Shown here: positions 26,440 through 36,600 of the stretch, in pieces
How positions within the stretch are numbered: the first letter of the stretch is position 1
Layout of the letters: each line of letters starts with the position of its first letter
Program-made: the position numbers and the translations under genes
Notes under the pieces: generated by a model
Seen by the model: the letters and a program-made list of their open reading frames with translations, nothing else
The model's database searches: none
Told to the model about the DNA's origin: nothing
Source: Zunongwangia atlantica 22II14-10F7
Lineage (GTDB): Bacteria > Bacteroidota > Bacteroidia > Flavobacteriales > Flavobacteriaceae
NCBI RefSeq assembly: GCF_002094855.1
Contig: NZ_ARYN01000004.1
Location: 62,001-126,000 of the forward strand
Length of the DNA: 64,000 nucleotides
Direction: 5' to 3'

Positions 26440-27714
26440 ATGAAAGACTTTCTTTCTCCAGAAATATCGCAACAAGAACAGTGGCAATTGGTAAAACAGC
26501 ACCTGAATTATGCTTACCAAAATTCGCCATTTTACAAGCAGATTTTTAAAGAGAATGCGATCGATATTTCAGCAATAAAAAATGAAACCGATTTTCGTCA
26601 AATTCCGATTACGGCTAAAGAAGATCTTCAACTTCATAATTTAGATTTTTTAGCGGTAGATTATACAGAGGTTATAGATCATGTAACTACGTCTGGAACT
26701 TTAGGGAATCCGGTAAATTTTATGCTTAATGAAGCCGATTTACAGCGTTTAACCTATAACGAATACGAATCTTTTAAGATCGCCGGAGTAACCAAAAATG
26801 ATGTGGTGCAAATCACAACTACGCTAGATCGCAGATTTATGGCCGGGATGGCCTATTATTTAGGTTTACGAAAACTTGGCGCCGGGGTGATAAGAACCGG
26901 CAGCGGATTGCCCGGTTTGCAATGGGACAGCATTCAGCGTTTTAAGCCGAAATTTTTGGTTGCCGTACCTTCATTTTTATTGAAACTAATCGATTATGCC
27001 CGGCAAAATAATATCGATTATAAGAACTCTTCTGTAAAAGGTGTGATTTGTATTGGTGAATCATTGCTGAATGAAAATTTGGAAGATTCGGCTTTACGAA
27101 AAAGAATCCGGGAATTATGGGAAATAGAGCTGTTTTCAACTTATGCTTCTACTGAAATGGCTACAGCCTTTACAGAATGTGAATTACATAAAGGCAATCA
27201 TATTTTGCCGAATCTTATCTATACTGAAATCCTTGATGAATCTGGGAATCCAGTTGAAAATGGTGAAGTAGGAGAGTTGGTGGTTACTCCGCTGCAGGTA
27301 GAAAGTATGCCTTTAATTCGGTATGCTACAGGAGATATGCTCATGAAAATTGAAGGAAACTGCAATTGCGGTAGAAGTTCCGCCAGGATTGGTGCTGTAA
27401 TTGGCCGTAAAAAGCAGATGCTGAAAATAAAAGGCACTTCGCTTTATCCACAACATATTCAGGAAGCGATGAATGCGTTAGAAATTTCAGATTATATTAT
27501 TGAAGCCAAAAATGATGAATTTGGCAATGATCTAGTGATCTTGAAAATTTCAGAGGAAGTTAAATTAAGTCCTTTGGAAATTCAATTAAAATTACGAGAC
27601 CAATTACAAATTAAGCTTGAAATTCAGCAAATATCGGCTTCAGCTTTATTTCAGAAAAAATTTCCGAAAGAAAGCAGAAAGCCAATTATTTTCCATGATC
27701 TGCGATCGATCTAA
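26440..27714 (+). CDS. AMP-forming acid ligase, PaaK-like
   Basis: A 424-residue adenylate-forming enzyme of the phenylacetate-CoA ligase type. The ATP loop is TTSGTLGNPV, the adenine region is FSTYASTEMA, the hinge region LIRYATGDML is followed by CNCGR, and a small C-terminal domain is present. Given the ammonia-lyase and ACP, the likely job is to activate p-coumarate and load it onto the ACP or CoA as pigment starter. It is the last gene of the second operon and starts directly at the preceding stop. Confidence 0.85.
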   Translation: MKDFLSPEISQQEQWQLVKQHLNYAYQNSPFYKQIFKENAIDISAIKNETDFRQIPITAKEDLQLHNLDFLAVDYTEVIDHVTTSGTLGNPVNFMLNEADLQRLTYNEYESFKIAGVTKNDVVQITTTLDRRFMAGMAYYLGLRKLGAGVIRTGSGLPGLQWDSIQRFKPKFLVAVPSFLLKLIDYARQNNIDYKNSSVKGVICIGESLLNENLEDSALRKRIRELWEIELFSTYASTEMATAFTECELHKGNHILPNLIYTEILDESGNPVENGEVGELVVTPLQVESMPLIRYATGDMLMKIEGNCNCGRSSARIGAVIGRKKQMLKIKGTSLYPQHIQEAMNALEISDYIIEAKNDEFGNDLVILKISEEVKLSPLEIQLKLRDQLQIKLEIQQISASALFQKKFPKESRKPIIFHDLRSI

Positions 27715-28337
27715 AATTGATAACCAATCCCTACATGCGCTCCAAACTGACTTAAATTGTAATCTAGCATTTCATCTTTAAAGTCTATAGTGCCAAATTG
27801 TTTAAAATACGGATTGGCAAAAACAAAGAAGTCTCCAAAATTATATTGACCGCCAAAGCCTAAATTATAGCCAATTCCGTTTTGAGAGTATTCAATATCT
27901 GGATCGTTTAGTTCAAAACTTAAAACTGGACCGGCATTTAGGAAAAAATAGTTCCAAAATTTAAATTCCAGAAGAATAGGAATGGAAAGTAAATCCAATT
28001 GTTTTTCTTGATATGGCTCGACTGGCAAAACAGAATTCAAAGCCTTAGTGTCATTAAAAACGCTTGCATTATAAGAGTAAAGTGCTTCATAAAACCCCGA
28101 GGTTTTCAATTTGGAAAATGTCACTCCAGTAATTAAACTAAACTTAGTGTTTAATGGAATAGAAATTTCCGCTCCTAGCTCGTAATAGTTTTTAACTTCG
28201 TCGTTCGAACTGCCATCTATTTCATCTGAATGCAAAAATTCAGCGTCAGAAAACCCATAAAATATGCGTACAGCAGGTTTTTGAGCATAAGTAGAAACTG
28301 TTAGGGCTAAAAACAGAAAGAGTAATTTTATTTTCAT
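27711..28337 (-). CDS. PorT-family-like outer-membrane beta-barrel protein
   Basis: A 208-residue exported protein with signal peptide (MKIKLLFLFLALTVSTYAQ). The mature part has eight-strand-barrel character: ELGAEISIPLNTKFSLITGVTFSKL, FWNYFFLNAGPVLSFELND, GIGYNLGFGGQYNFGDFFVFANPYFKQF, ending in the outer-membrane C-terminal signal AHVGIGYQF. Function unknown. It is convergent with the ligase gene and overlaps its end by four bases. Confidence 0.8.
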   Translation of the reverse strand: MKIKLLFLFLALTVSTYAQKPAVRIFYGFSDAEFLHSDEIDGSSNDEVKNYYELGAEISIPLNTKFSLITGVTFSKLKTSGFYEALYSYNASVFNDTKALNSVLPVEPYQEKQLDLLSIPILLEFKFWNYFFLNAGPVLSFELNDPDIEYSQNGIGYNLGFGGQYNFGDFFVFANPYFKQFGTIDFKDEMLDYNLSQFGAHVGIGYQF

Positions 28338-28402
28338 CTTATTGGTTTTAAGTTAGATGATAAAGAAAGAAAAAGGTTGCGTTAATTTTTGGATTTTCTT
28401 CT

Positions 28403-29578
28403 TTATACTTTCTCACAAACCAATACGATCTTCTCTTCTTTAAGATTTGTAGTGAAGAATAAATAATCCTTACCGCCGTCTTTAATTTTTAATTTTTTAC
28501 GAATATTTTCTACATCAACGGGGAAATTGCGAGTACTGATATTGGCTTTTTTTGACTTAAATTTTTTCTTTAGTTCTTTAGATCCAAAAGCAAGTATATC
28601 AGTTATCTTGAATTTTCTTCCTGGGAAATCTAAATTATTTTCTGAAGTAAATAAATGAGAGTTTTGATGAAGTTTTTTTATCTTAAAATCTTCTGCCAGT
28701 TGCCCAAAAAGCTGAGTTTTCATGATTGCAGCATTAGGCTCATAAAGGTAATCTTTAGGGAGACTGAATGCTGTATCCAGACTTTCATTTAGAACGGTTT
28801 CAAAAGTCTGGTTTTCTTTTTTGCTGAAGTTTTTAGAAATAATCTTTACTGCTGAAGTGCTATCTTTCTTTAAAACCCAAAGCAATTCTTTCACCTCATT
28901 TTCTACGGCAACAACATGAATTTCGGCTACAAAATCCAGTTCTGAAATACCCAATTTTAAATCGAGTAGAGGAGAAGTCTTTATTAAAATATTATCTGAT
29001 TTTTCGAATAATAATGGCAAATTTTCAACAACATCTGGTGTGCAATCTGCTAGCCGAAAAACTTTACCACCATGATCGTCCCTTCTGGCGGGATCTAAAT
29101 AGATCCAATCGAATTTAACTTCTGTAGCTTCTAAAAATACGAGACCATCTCCAGAATTCACTTCAATATTATCGATTTTTAGTGCTTTATAATTGTGTTG
29201 AACGATTTTAGCTAAATCCTTATTTAATTCGTTGTAAAAGACGTTCTCAACATTTTTAGAGAAGAAATAACTATCGATCCCAAAACCGCCGGTAAGATCT
29301 GTCAGGTTTTCTCCGGAAACTAAAGACGCTTTATATTCTGCAGTGATTTGAGAGGAAGTTTGCTCTAAATTTAATTTTGGTGGATAAATAATATGCTGAT
29401 TTTCGAACCAAACTGGTAGTTTTCTTTCAGCTGTTTTTCTACCGGCTATTTGTGTGGCAAGTTCAGCAGCAGTAACTTTAGGAAACGGACTGCCTTTTAA
29501 AACCAAAGCAGAAACATCTGCATTTAAGTTTTTCGCTACAAATTCCTGAACTTCGGGCTGTAAAAGTTCGGTGTTCAT
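28403..29578 (-). CDS. Class I SAM-dependent methyltransferase with Thump-like C-terminus
   Basis: A 391-residue protein. The SAM-binding core lies at about residues 90-175: DLTGGFGIDSYFFSK (motif I) and FDWIYLDPARRD (motif IV, a DPAR type seen in RNA methyltransferases). The C-terminal 70 residues match the Thump-like domain (FSKKANISTRNFPV..). The family is standard in Flavobacteriaceae, and an RNA substrate is presumed but not shown. It is followed upstream by the AI-2E transporter gene on the same strand with a ten-base gap. Confidence 0.85.
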   Translation of the reverse strand: MNTELLQPEVQEFVAKNLNADVSALVLKGSPFPKVTAAELATQIAGRKTAERKLPVWFENQHIIYPPKLNLEQTSSQITAEYKASLVSGENLTDLTGGFGIDSYFFSKNVENVFYNELNKDLAKIVQHNYKALKIDNIEVNSGDGLVFLEATEVKFDWIYLDPARRDDHGGKVFRLADCTPDVVENLPLLFEKSDNILIKTSPLLDLKLGISELDFVAEIHVVAVENEVKELLWVLKKDSTSAVKIISKNFSKKENQTFETVLNESLDTAFSLPKDYLYEPNAAIMKTQLFGQLAEDFKIKKLHQNSHLFTSENNLDFPGRKFKITDILAFGSKELKKKFKSKKANISTRNFPVDVENIRKKLKIKDGGKDYLFFTTNLKEEKIVLVCEKV

Positions 29579-29588
29579 AAAGCTGAAA

Positions 29589-30677
29589 TTAGAGATCTCT
29601 CGTCAGTCTTTTTACGATCTTGTAATCGCTTAAAGATTCTTTTGCAATTACTTTTATGGCTGTGTAAACCGGCACCGCTACAACCATTCCCACAATTCCA
29701 AAAACCAGTCCGGCAATAAGAATAATCAGGAAAATTTCTAAAGGATGTGATTTTACACTAGCACCAAATATCATGGGTTGCGAAATAAGGTTATCGATCA
29801 CCTGGCAAATCGCATAACCAAGCATTACATAGATTAATTTTGGTAAAATAATTGCCTGAAAATCGGCTCCCAAATTACTGGATATTACAAATAAAGCCAT
29901 CAAAATTCCTGCGAAAACCGGTCCCAAATAAGGAACAAGATTTAAAAAAGCACAAATAAATGCGATGGCTACAGGATTGTTTACTTCAAAAAGAGTAAGT
30001 AAAATCATATACAAAATGAACAAGACTGTAATTTGCATAGTTAATCCCACAAAATACCTGGAAAGAAGAATCTTAATTTTGTTGAAAACACGAACAAATT
30101 TTTGCTCTTTTCCGCGGTTGGCGAATACTAAAATACTGTTCAGCATTAATTTGCTGTCTTTCAGAAGAAAAAATGAAATAAAAATTACTGAAAATAAAGC
30201 AACGATTGTCGCACCTAGAATTCCGAAGACATTATTTAAAAACTTAGGAATAAGGCTAACATCGAGACTGCGAACAAACTGACTTTGCTTTAGACTTTCT
30301 ATAATATTAATCTCTTCGACACCCAAATATGCATTGATTTGAGCGTTAAGATCGTTAAGATCACTTTTAAATGCTTCAATATCAATTCGACCTAAATACT
30401 GACTTTGCTCTATAACTATCGGAACAAAAACGAAAATAATCCCTACAAAAATTGCCAAAACCAGTAATAACACAATAATTACTGCGATTTGGTTGGGGAT
30501 TTTAAGACGTTGACGTAAAAATATAACTACCGGTCGCCCAATTAGCGAGATAATCGCGGCAACCGCTATATAAACAATTACCGACTGGATTTCGTAAAGG
30601 AAAAATAGCAAAAGCATGATTCCCAGAGCGATACCCGCAGCTCTTAAAAGTCCGTAAGAAAGTTCTTTAGCATTCAC
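29589..30677 (-). CDS. AI-2E family transporter
   Basis: A 362-residue integral membrane protein with about eight helices and the family patterns LIGRPVVIFLRQRLKIP, GAVVALFSVIFISFFLLKDS-like core (GATIVALFSVIFISFFLLKD), LNLVPYLGPVFAGILMAL and SHPLEIFLIILIAGLVFGIVGMVVAVP. Members of this family are exporters; some exchange sodium and protons rather than autoinducer-2, so the substrate should be left open. It is flanked on the same strand by RNA-methyltransferase genes. Confidence 0.9.
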   Translation of the reverse strand: MNAKELSYGLLRAAGIALGIMLLLFFLYEIQSVIVYIAVAAIISLIGRPVVIFLRQRLKIPNQIAVIIVLLLVLAIFVGIIFVFVPIVIEQSQYLGRIDIEAFKSDLNDLNAQINAYLGVEEINIIESLKQSQFVRSLDVSLIPKFLNNVFGILGATIVALFSVIFISFFLLKDSKLMLNSILVFANRGKEQKFVRVFNKIKILLSRYFVGLTMQITVLFILYMILLTLFEVNNPVAIAFICAFLNLVPYLGPVFAGILMALFVISSNLGADFQAIILPKLIYVMLGYAICQVIDNLISQPMIFGASVKSHPLEIFLIILIAGLVFGIVGMVVAVPVYTAIKVIAKESLSDYKIVKRLTRDL

Positions 30678-30701
30678 AGGCTAAATATAGGATTTTCTAA
30701 A

Positions 30702-31208
30702 TTAAGGAATCAAGCTTTTTGTGATTTCGTAAAGAGAAATTCCTATCGATTGCGCTACATTCATGCTACTGTTATTTCCAAACATAGGTATGTGAACGGT
30801 TTGGTCGCATAGATCTAAGATTTCTTCTGAAATGCCAAAATTTTCGTGTCCGGCAATTAACACTATTTTTTCTGAAGTTTGTAATTGTAGTTTCTGAAGC
30901 GGAATGCTATTCTGTGTAATTTCGAGGGCTGTTATTTTATAGCCTTCAGCCTTTTTTTGCTGAACAATTGCTGTTGAATTTTCCAAATATCGAAAATCGA
31001 CATATTCGTGCGTACTTCTTGAAGTTTTCTTTAGTCGGTTACTATTTAAATTTGGCTCAATTCCGCAGAAAATGATCTCTTCAACATGAAAAGCATCGCT
31101 TAATCTGAAGATACTGCCAATATTAGCTTCTCCAGAGATATGATCCAGGATAAGCGTTACCGGAAATTTTTTATTACTGAATTTATTTTGAGAATGATTA
31201 AGCTGCAT
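30702..31208 (-). CDS. TrmH-family (SPOUT) RNA methyltransferase
   Basis: A 168-residue SPOUT methyltransferase. Visible are LDHISGEANIGSIFRLSDAF (motif 1 with the NxGxIxR arginine), LIAGHENFGISEEIL (motif 2) and IPMFGNNSSMNVAQSIGISLYE (motif 3, SLNVAxA type). The start at 31208 is chosen because it lies just after the stop of the DUF4159 gene. A longer in-frame start at 31244 overlaps it. The target is probably a tRNA or rRNA 2'-O position. Confidence 0.88.
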   Translation of the reverse strand: MQLNHSQNKFSNKKFPVTLILDHISGEANIGSIFRLSDAFHVEEIIFCGIEPNLNSNRLKKTSRSTHEYVDFRYLENSTAIVQQKKAEGYKITALEITQNSIPLQKLQLQTSEKIVLIAGHENFGISEEILDLCDQTVHIPMFGNNSSMNVAQSIGISLYEITKSLIP

Positions 31209-31209
31209 A

Positions 31210-31857
31210 TCAGTTTTCAAAAGCATATTTGATAATATTGGCACCCATTTTTAAGGCTTTTAATCGTACTTCTGCAGGATCGTGATGAACTTCTTCATTT
31301 TCCCAACCGTCTCCCAAATCACTTTCAAAAGTAAAGAGCAAAACTAATCTACCTTCATCAAAAATCCCAAAAGCCTGTGGGCGCTTAGCATCATGTTCGT
31401 GGATTTTAGGCAATCCCTGGCTAAATTCAAATTCAGAATGAAAAATAGGGTGAGAAGCAGGTAATTCCTGTAATTCTTTTTCAGGAAAAACCTTTTTTAA
31501 AGCTGAAATTAAATATTCTCGCATTCCATAATTGTCATCGATATGTAAAAAACCGCCACCTAAAAGATAGTTTCTTAAATTTTCGGCTTCGCTTTCAGAA
31601 AAGATCACATTTCCGTGACCCGTCATGTGAACAAAAGGATACATAAAAATTTCTGGACCACCAGGATTTACGGTGACCGGTTTTTGATCTAAACGGGTAG
31701 CAATATTTTTATTACAAAAATCGATTAGATTAGGTAATGCGGTAGGATTGGCATACCAATCGCCACCTCCATTATATTTTAAAAGTGCGATCTTTTGCGC
31801 AGCAATCTGCTGAGTCACAAAACTAAAAATGAAGATAAAAATGCACTTTTTTAGCAT
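31210..31857 (-). CDS. DUF4159 domain exported protein
   Basis: A 215-residue protein with signal peptide (MLKKCIFIFIFSFVTQQIAAQ). The DUF4159 core reads YNGGGDWYANPTALPNLIDFCNK, YPFVHMTGHGNVIFSESEAENLRNYLLGGGFLHIDDNYG and the C-terminal NEEVHHDPAEVRLKALKMGANIIKYAF. The fold is related to glutamine-amidotransferase-like or ThuA-like domains, and the function is unknown. It sits in a tight minus-strand operon between rsmE and the TrmH-like gene. Confidence 0.88.
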   Translation of the reverse strand: MLKKCIFIFIFSFVTQQIAAQKIALLKYNGGGDWYANPTALPNLIDFCNKNIATRLDQKPVTVNPGGPEIFMYPFVHMTGHGNVIFSESEAENLRNYLLGGGFLHIDDNYGMREYLISALKKVFPEKELQELPASHPIFHSEFEFSQGLPKIHEHDAKRPQAFGIFDEGRLVLLFTFESDLGDGWENEEVHHDPAEVRLKALKMGANIIKYAFEN

Positions 31858-31862
31858 AAATT

Positions 31863-32576
31863 TTATTCGGTTTCGTTGATTAGATTTATGGTGTGACAGG
31901 CTACAATGGCAGCAGTTTCGGTACGTAAACGGCTTGTGCCTAAGCTTACCGGAGAAAAATCATTTTCTAAAGCCAGTTTTATTTCTTCAGGAGAAAAATC
32001 ACCTTCAGGGCCAATTAAAATTAAGGTATCGGTTAATGCTGCAGCAGCATTTTGAAGCAAAATCCTTGGCTGGTCTTCTTCGCAATGTGCAATGAATTTT
32101 TCAGCATTAATTTTTTTATTTATAAAATCTGAAAAGCTTACTGGTTCGTTTAATTTAGGCATTCTAAAATGCAAAGACTGTTTCATGGCGCTTTGTAACA
32201 CACGTTCGTAACGATCGAGTTTTACCACTTTACGTTCAGAATGATCGCAGATCACCGGGGTGATTTCGTCGATACCAATTTCTGTAGCTTTTTCTAAAAA
32301 CCACTCATAACGATCGTTCATTTTTGTAGGCGCTACTGCCAAATGTAACCAGTAATTTGGTCGTGCTTCTTTTTCAGTATCAATAATTTTAGCGACACAT
32401 TGTTTAATATCTGCGGTGATAATTTGAGCAGTAAACAACAGACCTTTACCGTTGGTAACCTTTAATAAAGCACCTTCAGTACGGCGTAAAACCTTTACGA
32501 TATGCTTACTTTCTTCTCTACTGAAAATAATTTGCTGAGTAGATTCGTCGATATCTGGCTGAAAAAATAGCTGCAT
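31863..32576 (-). CDS. rsmE: 16S rRNA m3U1498 methyltransferase
   Basis: A 237-residue SPOUT methyltransferase. It has an N-terminal PUA-like part (HIVKVLRRTEGALLKVTNGKG), the middle segment ATEIGIDEITPVICDHSERK, and a C-terminal knot LIGPEGDFSPEEIKLAL..VSLGTSRLRTETAAIVA. These are textbook RsmE motifs. The enzyme methylates N3 of U1498 in 16S rRNA. It lies two bases downstream of tsaD in one transcript. Confidence 0.95.
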   Translation of the reverse strand: MQLFFQPDIDESTQQIIFSREESKHIVKVLRRTEGALLKVTNGKGLLFTAQIITADIKQCVAKIIDTEKEARPNYWLHLAVAPTKMNDRYEWFLEKATEIGIDEITPVICDHSERKVVKLDRYERVLQSAMKQSLHFRMPKLNEPVSFSDFINKKINAEKFIAHCEEDQPRILLQNAAAALTDTLILIGPEGDFSPEEIKLALENDFSPVSLGTSRLRTETAAIVACHTINLINETE

Positions 32577-32578
32577 AC

Positions 32579-33616
32579 TTAAATTTTATATCGTGCCTGT
32601 GCGGTTGTAGAAAAATCTGAAAATTCCTGTTTTATATATTTATAATGCCCTGCAATCGCGATCATGGCTGCGTTATCTGTAGTATATTCAAATTTTGGGA
32701 TAAAACACTGCCATTTGTATCTTTTTTCGGCATCGTAAAGCGCATTTCTAATGCCGCTATTCGCTGATACTCCGCCGCCAATCGCAACTTGTTTAATACC
32801 GGTTTCCTTTACCGCTTTTTTAAGTTTATCCATTAATATTTCTACAATGGTATATTGGATAGACGCGCAGATATCTTTAAGGTTCTTTTCGATAAAATCT
32901 GGATCTTCTTTGGTTTGTTTTTCAACAAAATAAAGCACCGCTGTTTTAAATCCGCTGAAACTAAAATCTAGTCCGCCAACCTTTGGTTTTGGAAATTTAA
33001 AAGCTTTTGGATCGCCTTCTTTGGCGTATTTGTCGATCAATGGTCCGCCGGGATAAGGTAAACCAAGAATTTTGGCACTCTTATCAAAAGCTTCTCCAAC
33101 GGCATCGTCCATGGTTTCGCCAATAACTTCCATTGTAAAATAATCATTCACTTTCACAATTTGAGTATGGCCACCACTAATGGTCATCGCCAGAAAAGGA
33201 AACTCTGGCTTTTTAAAATTATCTTCTTCAATAAAATGCGCTAAAATATGCGCCTGCATGTGATTTACTTCGATAAGAGGAATCCCCAGGCCCATCGATA
33301 AACTTTTGGCAAAAGAAGTTCCAACAAGTAAAGAACCCATAAGTCCCGGACCTCTTGTAAAAGCGATTGCAGATATATCTTTTTTACCGATATTTGCTTT
33401 CGCAATGGCTTGATGAATCACAGGAACAATATTTTGTTGATGCGCTCTGGAAGCAAGTTCTGGAACAACACCACCATATTGTTGGTGTACTTTTTGGGTA
33501 GCTACAATATTAGATAGTATTTTGCCGTTGCAAAGTACAGCAGCAGCAGTGTCGTCACAAGAGGATTCTATTCCTAAAATATAGATATCTTCAGCCATTT
33601 GCGGTTTATTGGGCAT
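32579..33616 (-). CDS. tsaD: tRNA N6-adenosine threonylcarbamoyltransferase
   Basis: A 345-residue ASKHA-fold enzyme that transfers threonylcarbamoyl to A37 of ANN-decoding tRNAs. It has GIESSCDDTAAAVL, the metal-binding HMQAHILAHF (His119 and His123), and GGHTQIV, AIGGGVSANSGIR and TDNAAMIA. Two in-frame ATGs are possible: 33616 and 33598 (MAEDIYILGIESSCDD); the second fits the usual family start better. It is divergent from tamB. Confidence 0.96.
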   Translation of the reverse strand: MPNKPQMAEDIYILGIESSCDDTAAAVLCNGKILSNIVATQKVHQQYGGVVPELASRAHQQNIVPVIHQAIAKANIGKKDISAIAFTRGPGLMGSLLVGTSFAKSLSMGLGIPLIEVNHMQAHILAHFIEEDNFKKPEFPFLAMTISGGHTQIVKVNDYFTMEVIGETMDDAVGEAFDKSAKILGLPYPGGPLIDKYAKEGDPKAFKFPKPKVGGLDFSFSGFKTAVLYFVEKQTKEDPDFIEKNLKDICASIQYTIVEILMDKLKKAVKETGIKQVAIGGGVSANSGIRNALYDAEKRYKWQCFIPKFEYTTDNAAMIAIAGHYKYIKQEFSDFSTTAQARYKI

Positions 33617-33689
33617 AATTAGTTAAATAGGATACAAAGTTAAAACATAAAAGCATATCAAAAAATTCTGGAAAATATTAACTAGAACA

Positions 33690-36600
33690 TTGGTAGGATT
33701 GCTTTTATTGTTTATCCTGCTACTCGTTGTTTTTTCTATCCCCGCGGTACAAACTTCCTTAGCTGAAAAACTTACCAAAACATTACGAGAAAAGAACGAT
33801 GTAAATATAGAAATTGGGCGTGTATCTTTAAGCTATTTTGGTGATGTTCAAATCAATGAGATTTTTATCGAAGATCACCACCAGGATACTTTAATTTATA
33901 CCAAAGAGCTAAGAACTTCGCTTTTAAGCATTGGAAATCTTATTAATAATTCGCCTAATCTAGGTAAAACCACTTTGCAGCAATTTAAAATGCGTATGCG
34001 TCGCTACGAAGGGGAAGATTTGGATAATATGGGTGTTTTTATAAGCAAACTGAGTTCAGATACTACGTCTAGCAGCAAGCCTTTCACCTTAAGTGTTTCT
34101 AATCTACAGGTGTTGGATGGTAAGTATAGTTTTATAGATGAGAATAATAAATACCCTGAAATCATCAAATTTGACAAATTAGGCATCAATGCAGATGATT
34201 TTACGGTTGAAGGCTCAGAGATTAGAGCAGTTATTAATTTGATTAGAGCGCACGATCGCCGCGGAATGCAAATTAACCGTCTTAGCACGAACTTTTTGTA
34301 TAATCCTACCGATATGCGCCTGGACGATTTGGAGATTATTACAGATCATTCTGAAATTTACGCAAACATAGATTTTGATTACGAAGAAGGTGATTTTGGT
34401 GATTTTTTCAATAAAGTAAAAATTAATGCCAATTTTAACGAATCTCAGGTTTCTTCAACAGATCTTCAGGTTTTTTATGATGCTTTTGGTGAAGATGAAA
34501 TGCTGAATCTTACCACAAACCTAAATGGAACCTTAAATGATCTTCAGCTAAATGATCTTCAGCTATTTGGATTAGATAGAAGTGCTGTTTATGGCGATCT
34601 AAATCTAAAAGGAGCATTTACCGGTGTTGCCGAAGATTTCGAGCTTAGCGGGACTTTAAGAAACTTTTCTTCTAATTATTACGATCTGGTTAATTTTTTA
34701 CCGGGGATTCTACAAGGTAAACTTCCGCAGGAATTAAGCAGTTTTGGAAGCGTAAGAGTCATAGGAAATACTAGAATTACCAGCTCTTCTGTAGCCATGG
34801 ATATCGATCTTAGTTCGCAATTGGGTAGTGCCACAGCAGATCTTGATTTTATTAATTTAAATGACGGAGATAATGCAGGATATTCTGGAAACCTAAAGGT
34901 GAAGGATTTTAATATTGGTAGGTTATTAAAAAACAAACAGGTAGGGAAAACTTCTTTCAATTTAGATATAAAAGGAACTGGTTTTACGGCAGATAATCTA
35001 AATACGCAGTTGCGTGGGCAAATTTCAAAGTTAGGCTTTAAAGGTTATAATTACAGCAACATTCGGGTAATAGGGAATATGCGAGCGCCAGTTTTTAACG
35101 GTAACCTGGCAATTAATGATCCTAATCTAAGAATGGAATTTAATGGTCTTGCCGATCTATCTTCAGAAATTAATAATTACGATTTCGAATCTTCTGTTGC
35201 CTATGCAGATCTTTATAAAATGAATATTATTAATCGCGATACGATCTCTATTTTTAAGGGAGATGTGATTATGAATATGGAAGGAACAAGTATCGATGAT
35301 GCGGTTGGTGAAATTTTATTGCTGAATACATCTTACGAAAATCCTATGGATCTTTATCGTTTTGATGATTTTAGTATTAAATCGAGTTTTGCGGGTAACG
35401 TTCGAACCATTGAAGTAAATAGTCCAGATGTGATAAGCGGGCAAATGAAAGGCCGTTTTAACCTGTCTGAACTTCAGGCTTTATTTCAAAATTCTATTGG
35501 TTCGATTTATACGAATTACGAACCTAATGTGATTACGAATAATCAATACATGGAGTTCGATTTTGATATCTATAACAAGATCGTCGAAGTTTTTTATCCC
35601 GACTTAACTTTATCGCCTAATACATTTTTAAGAGGTCGTGTAGAATCTGATGAATCTGAATTTAAATTGAACTTTAGATCACCAAGAATCGATCTTTTTA
35701 ATAATATGTTTCAGGAAGTAAATCTTCAGGTAGATAACACCAATCCGATTTATAACACTTACTTTGAAGCAGACAGTGTTGCAACAGGTACTTATAATTT
35801 TTCAGAATTCAGTTTTATAAACGTAACGCAAAGAGACACCCTATTTATTCGATCTGAATTTAAAGGAGGAAAATACGATCGTGATGTTTTTAACCTGAAT
35901 TTATTCCACACGATTAATAAAGAAAATCAGTCGGTAGTAGGAATTCAGCGAAGTGATCTTACTTTTAAAGAAAATACCTGGTACATTAACCAAAATCGGA
36001 ATAAGAACAACAAGTTTGTATTCGAAAATAGCTTTAGGGATATCACGATAGATTCGCTGGTGATGAATCACGGTAGCGAAGAAATTCGCTTAAGCGGAGT
36101 AGTAAGAGATTCTACGTACAAAGATTTGAATATGGAATTTAGTAATGTAGATCTCTATAAAATTACTCCAGAAATTGATAGTCTTGATATTGGCGGAAGG
36201 TTAAATGGGAAGTTAGACGTGCTTCAGGAAAAAGGAGCGTATTATCCCAACACTTCGATGCTTATCGATTCATTGAAGATTAATAAAATTCTTTTAGGAA
36301 ACATGAAATTAGATGTTTCTGGGAACGAAAATTTAACCAATTACACTGTAAATGCCAGTCTTCAGAAAGAAGAAGTAGAATCACTATTGGCTATTGGCGA
36401 TATTAATGTAGAAGGAGACCAGCCAACGATCGATTTAAATATCGATCTTCAAAAGCTAAATATGGCAGCATTTAGTCCCTTAGGAGGTGAAGTACTGAGT
36501 AATATTAGGGGATATGCATCAGGATCTGCAACCCTAACCGGGGATTATAAAAATCCAGATTTTGGTGGTAGTCTAAGGCTTAATAATGCAGGTTTAACGA

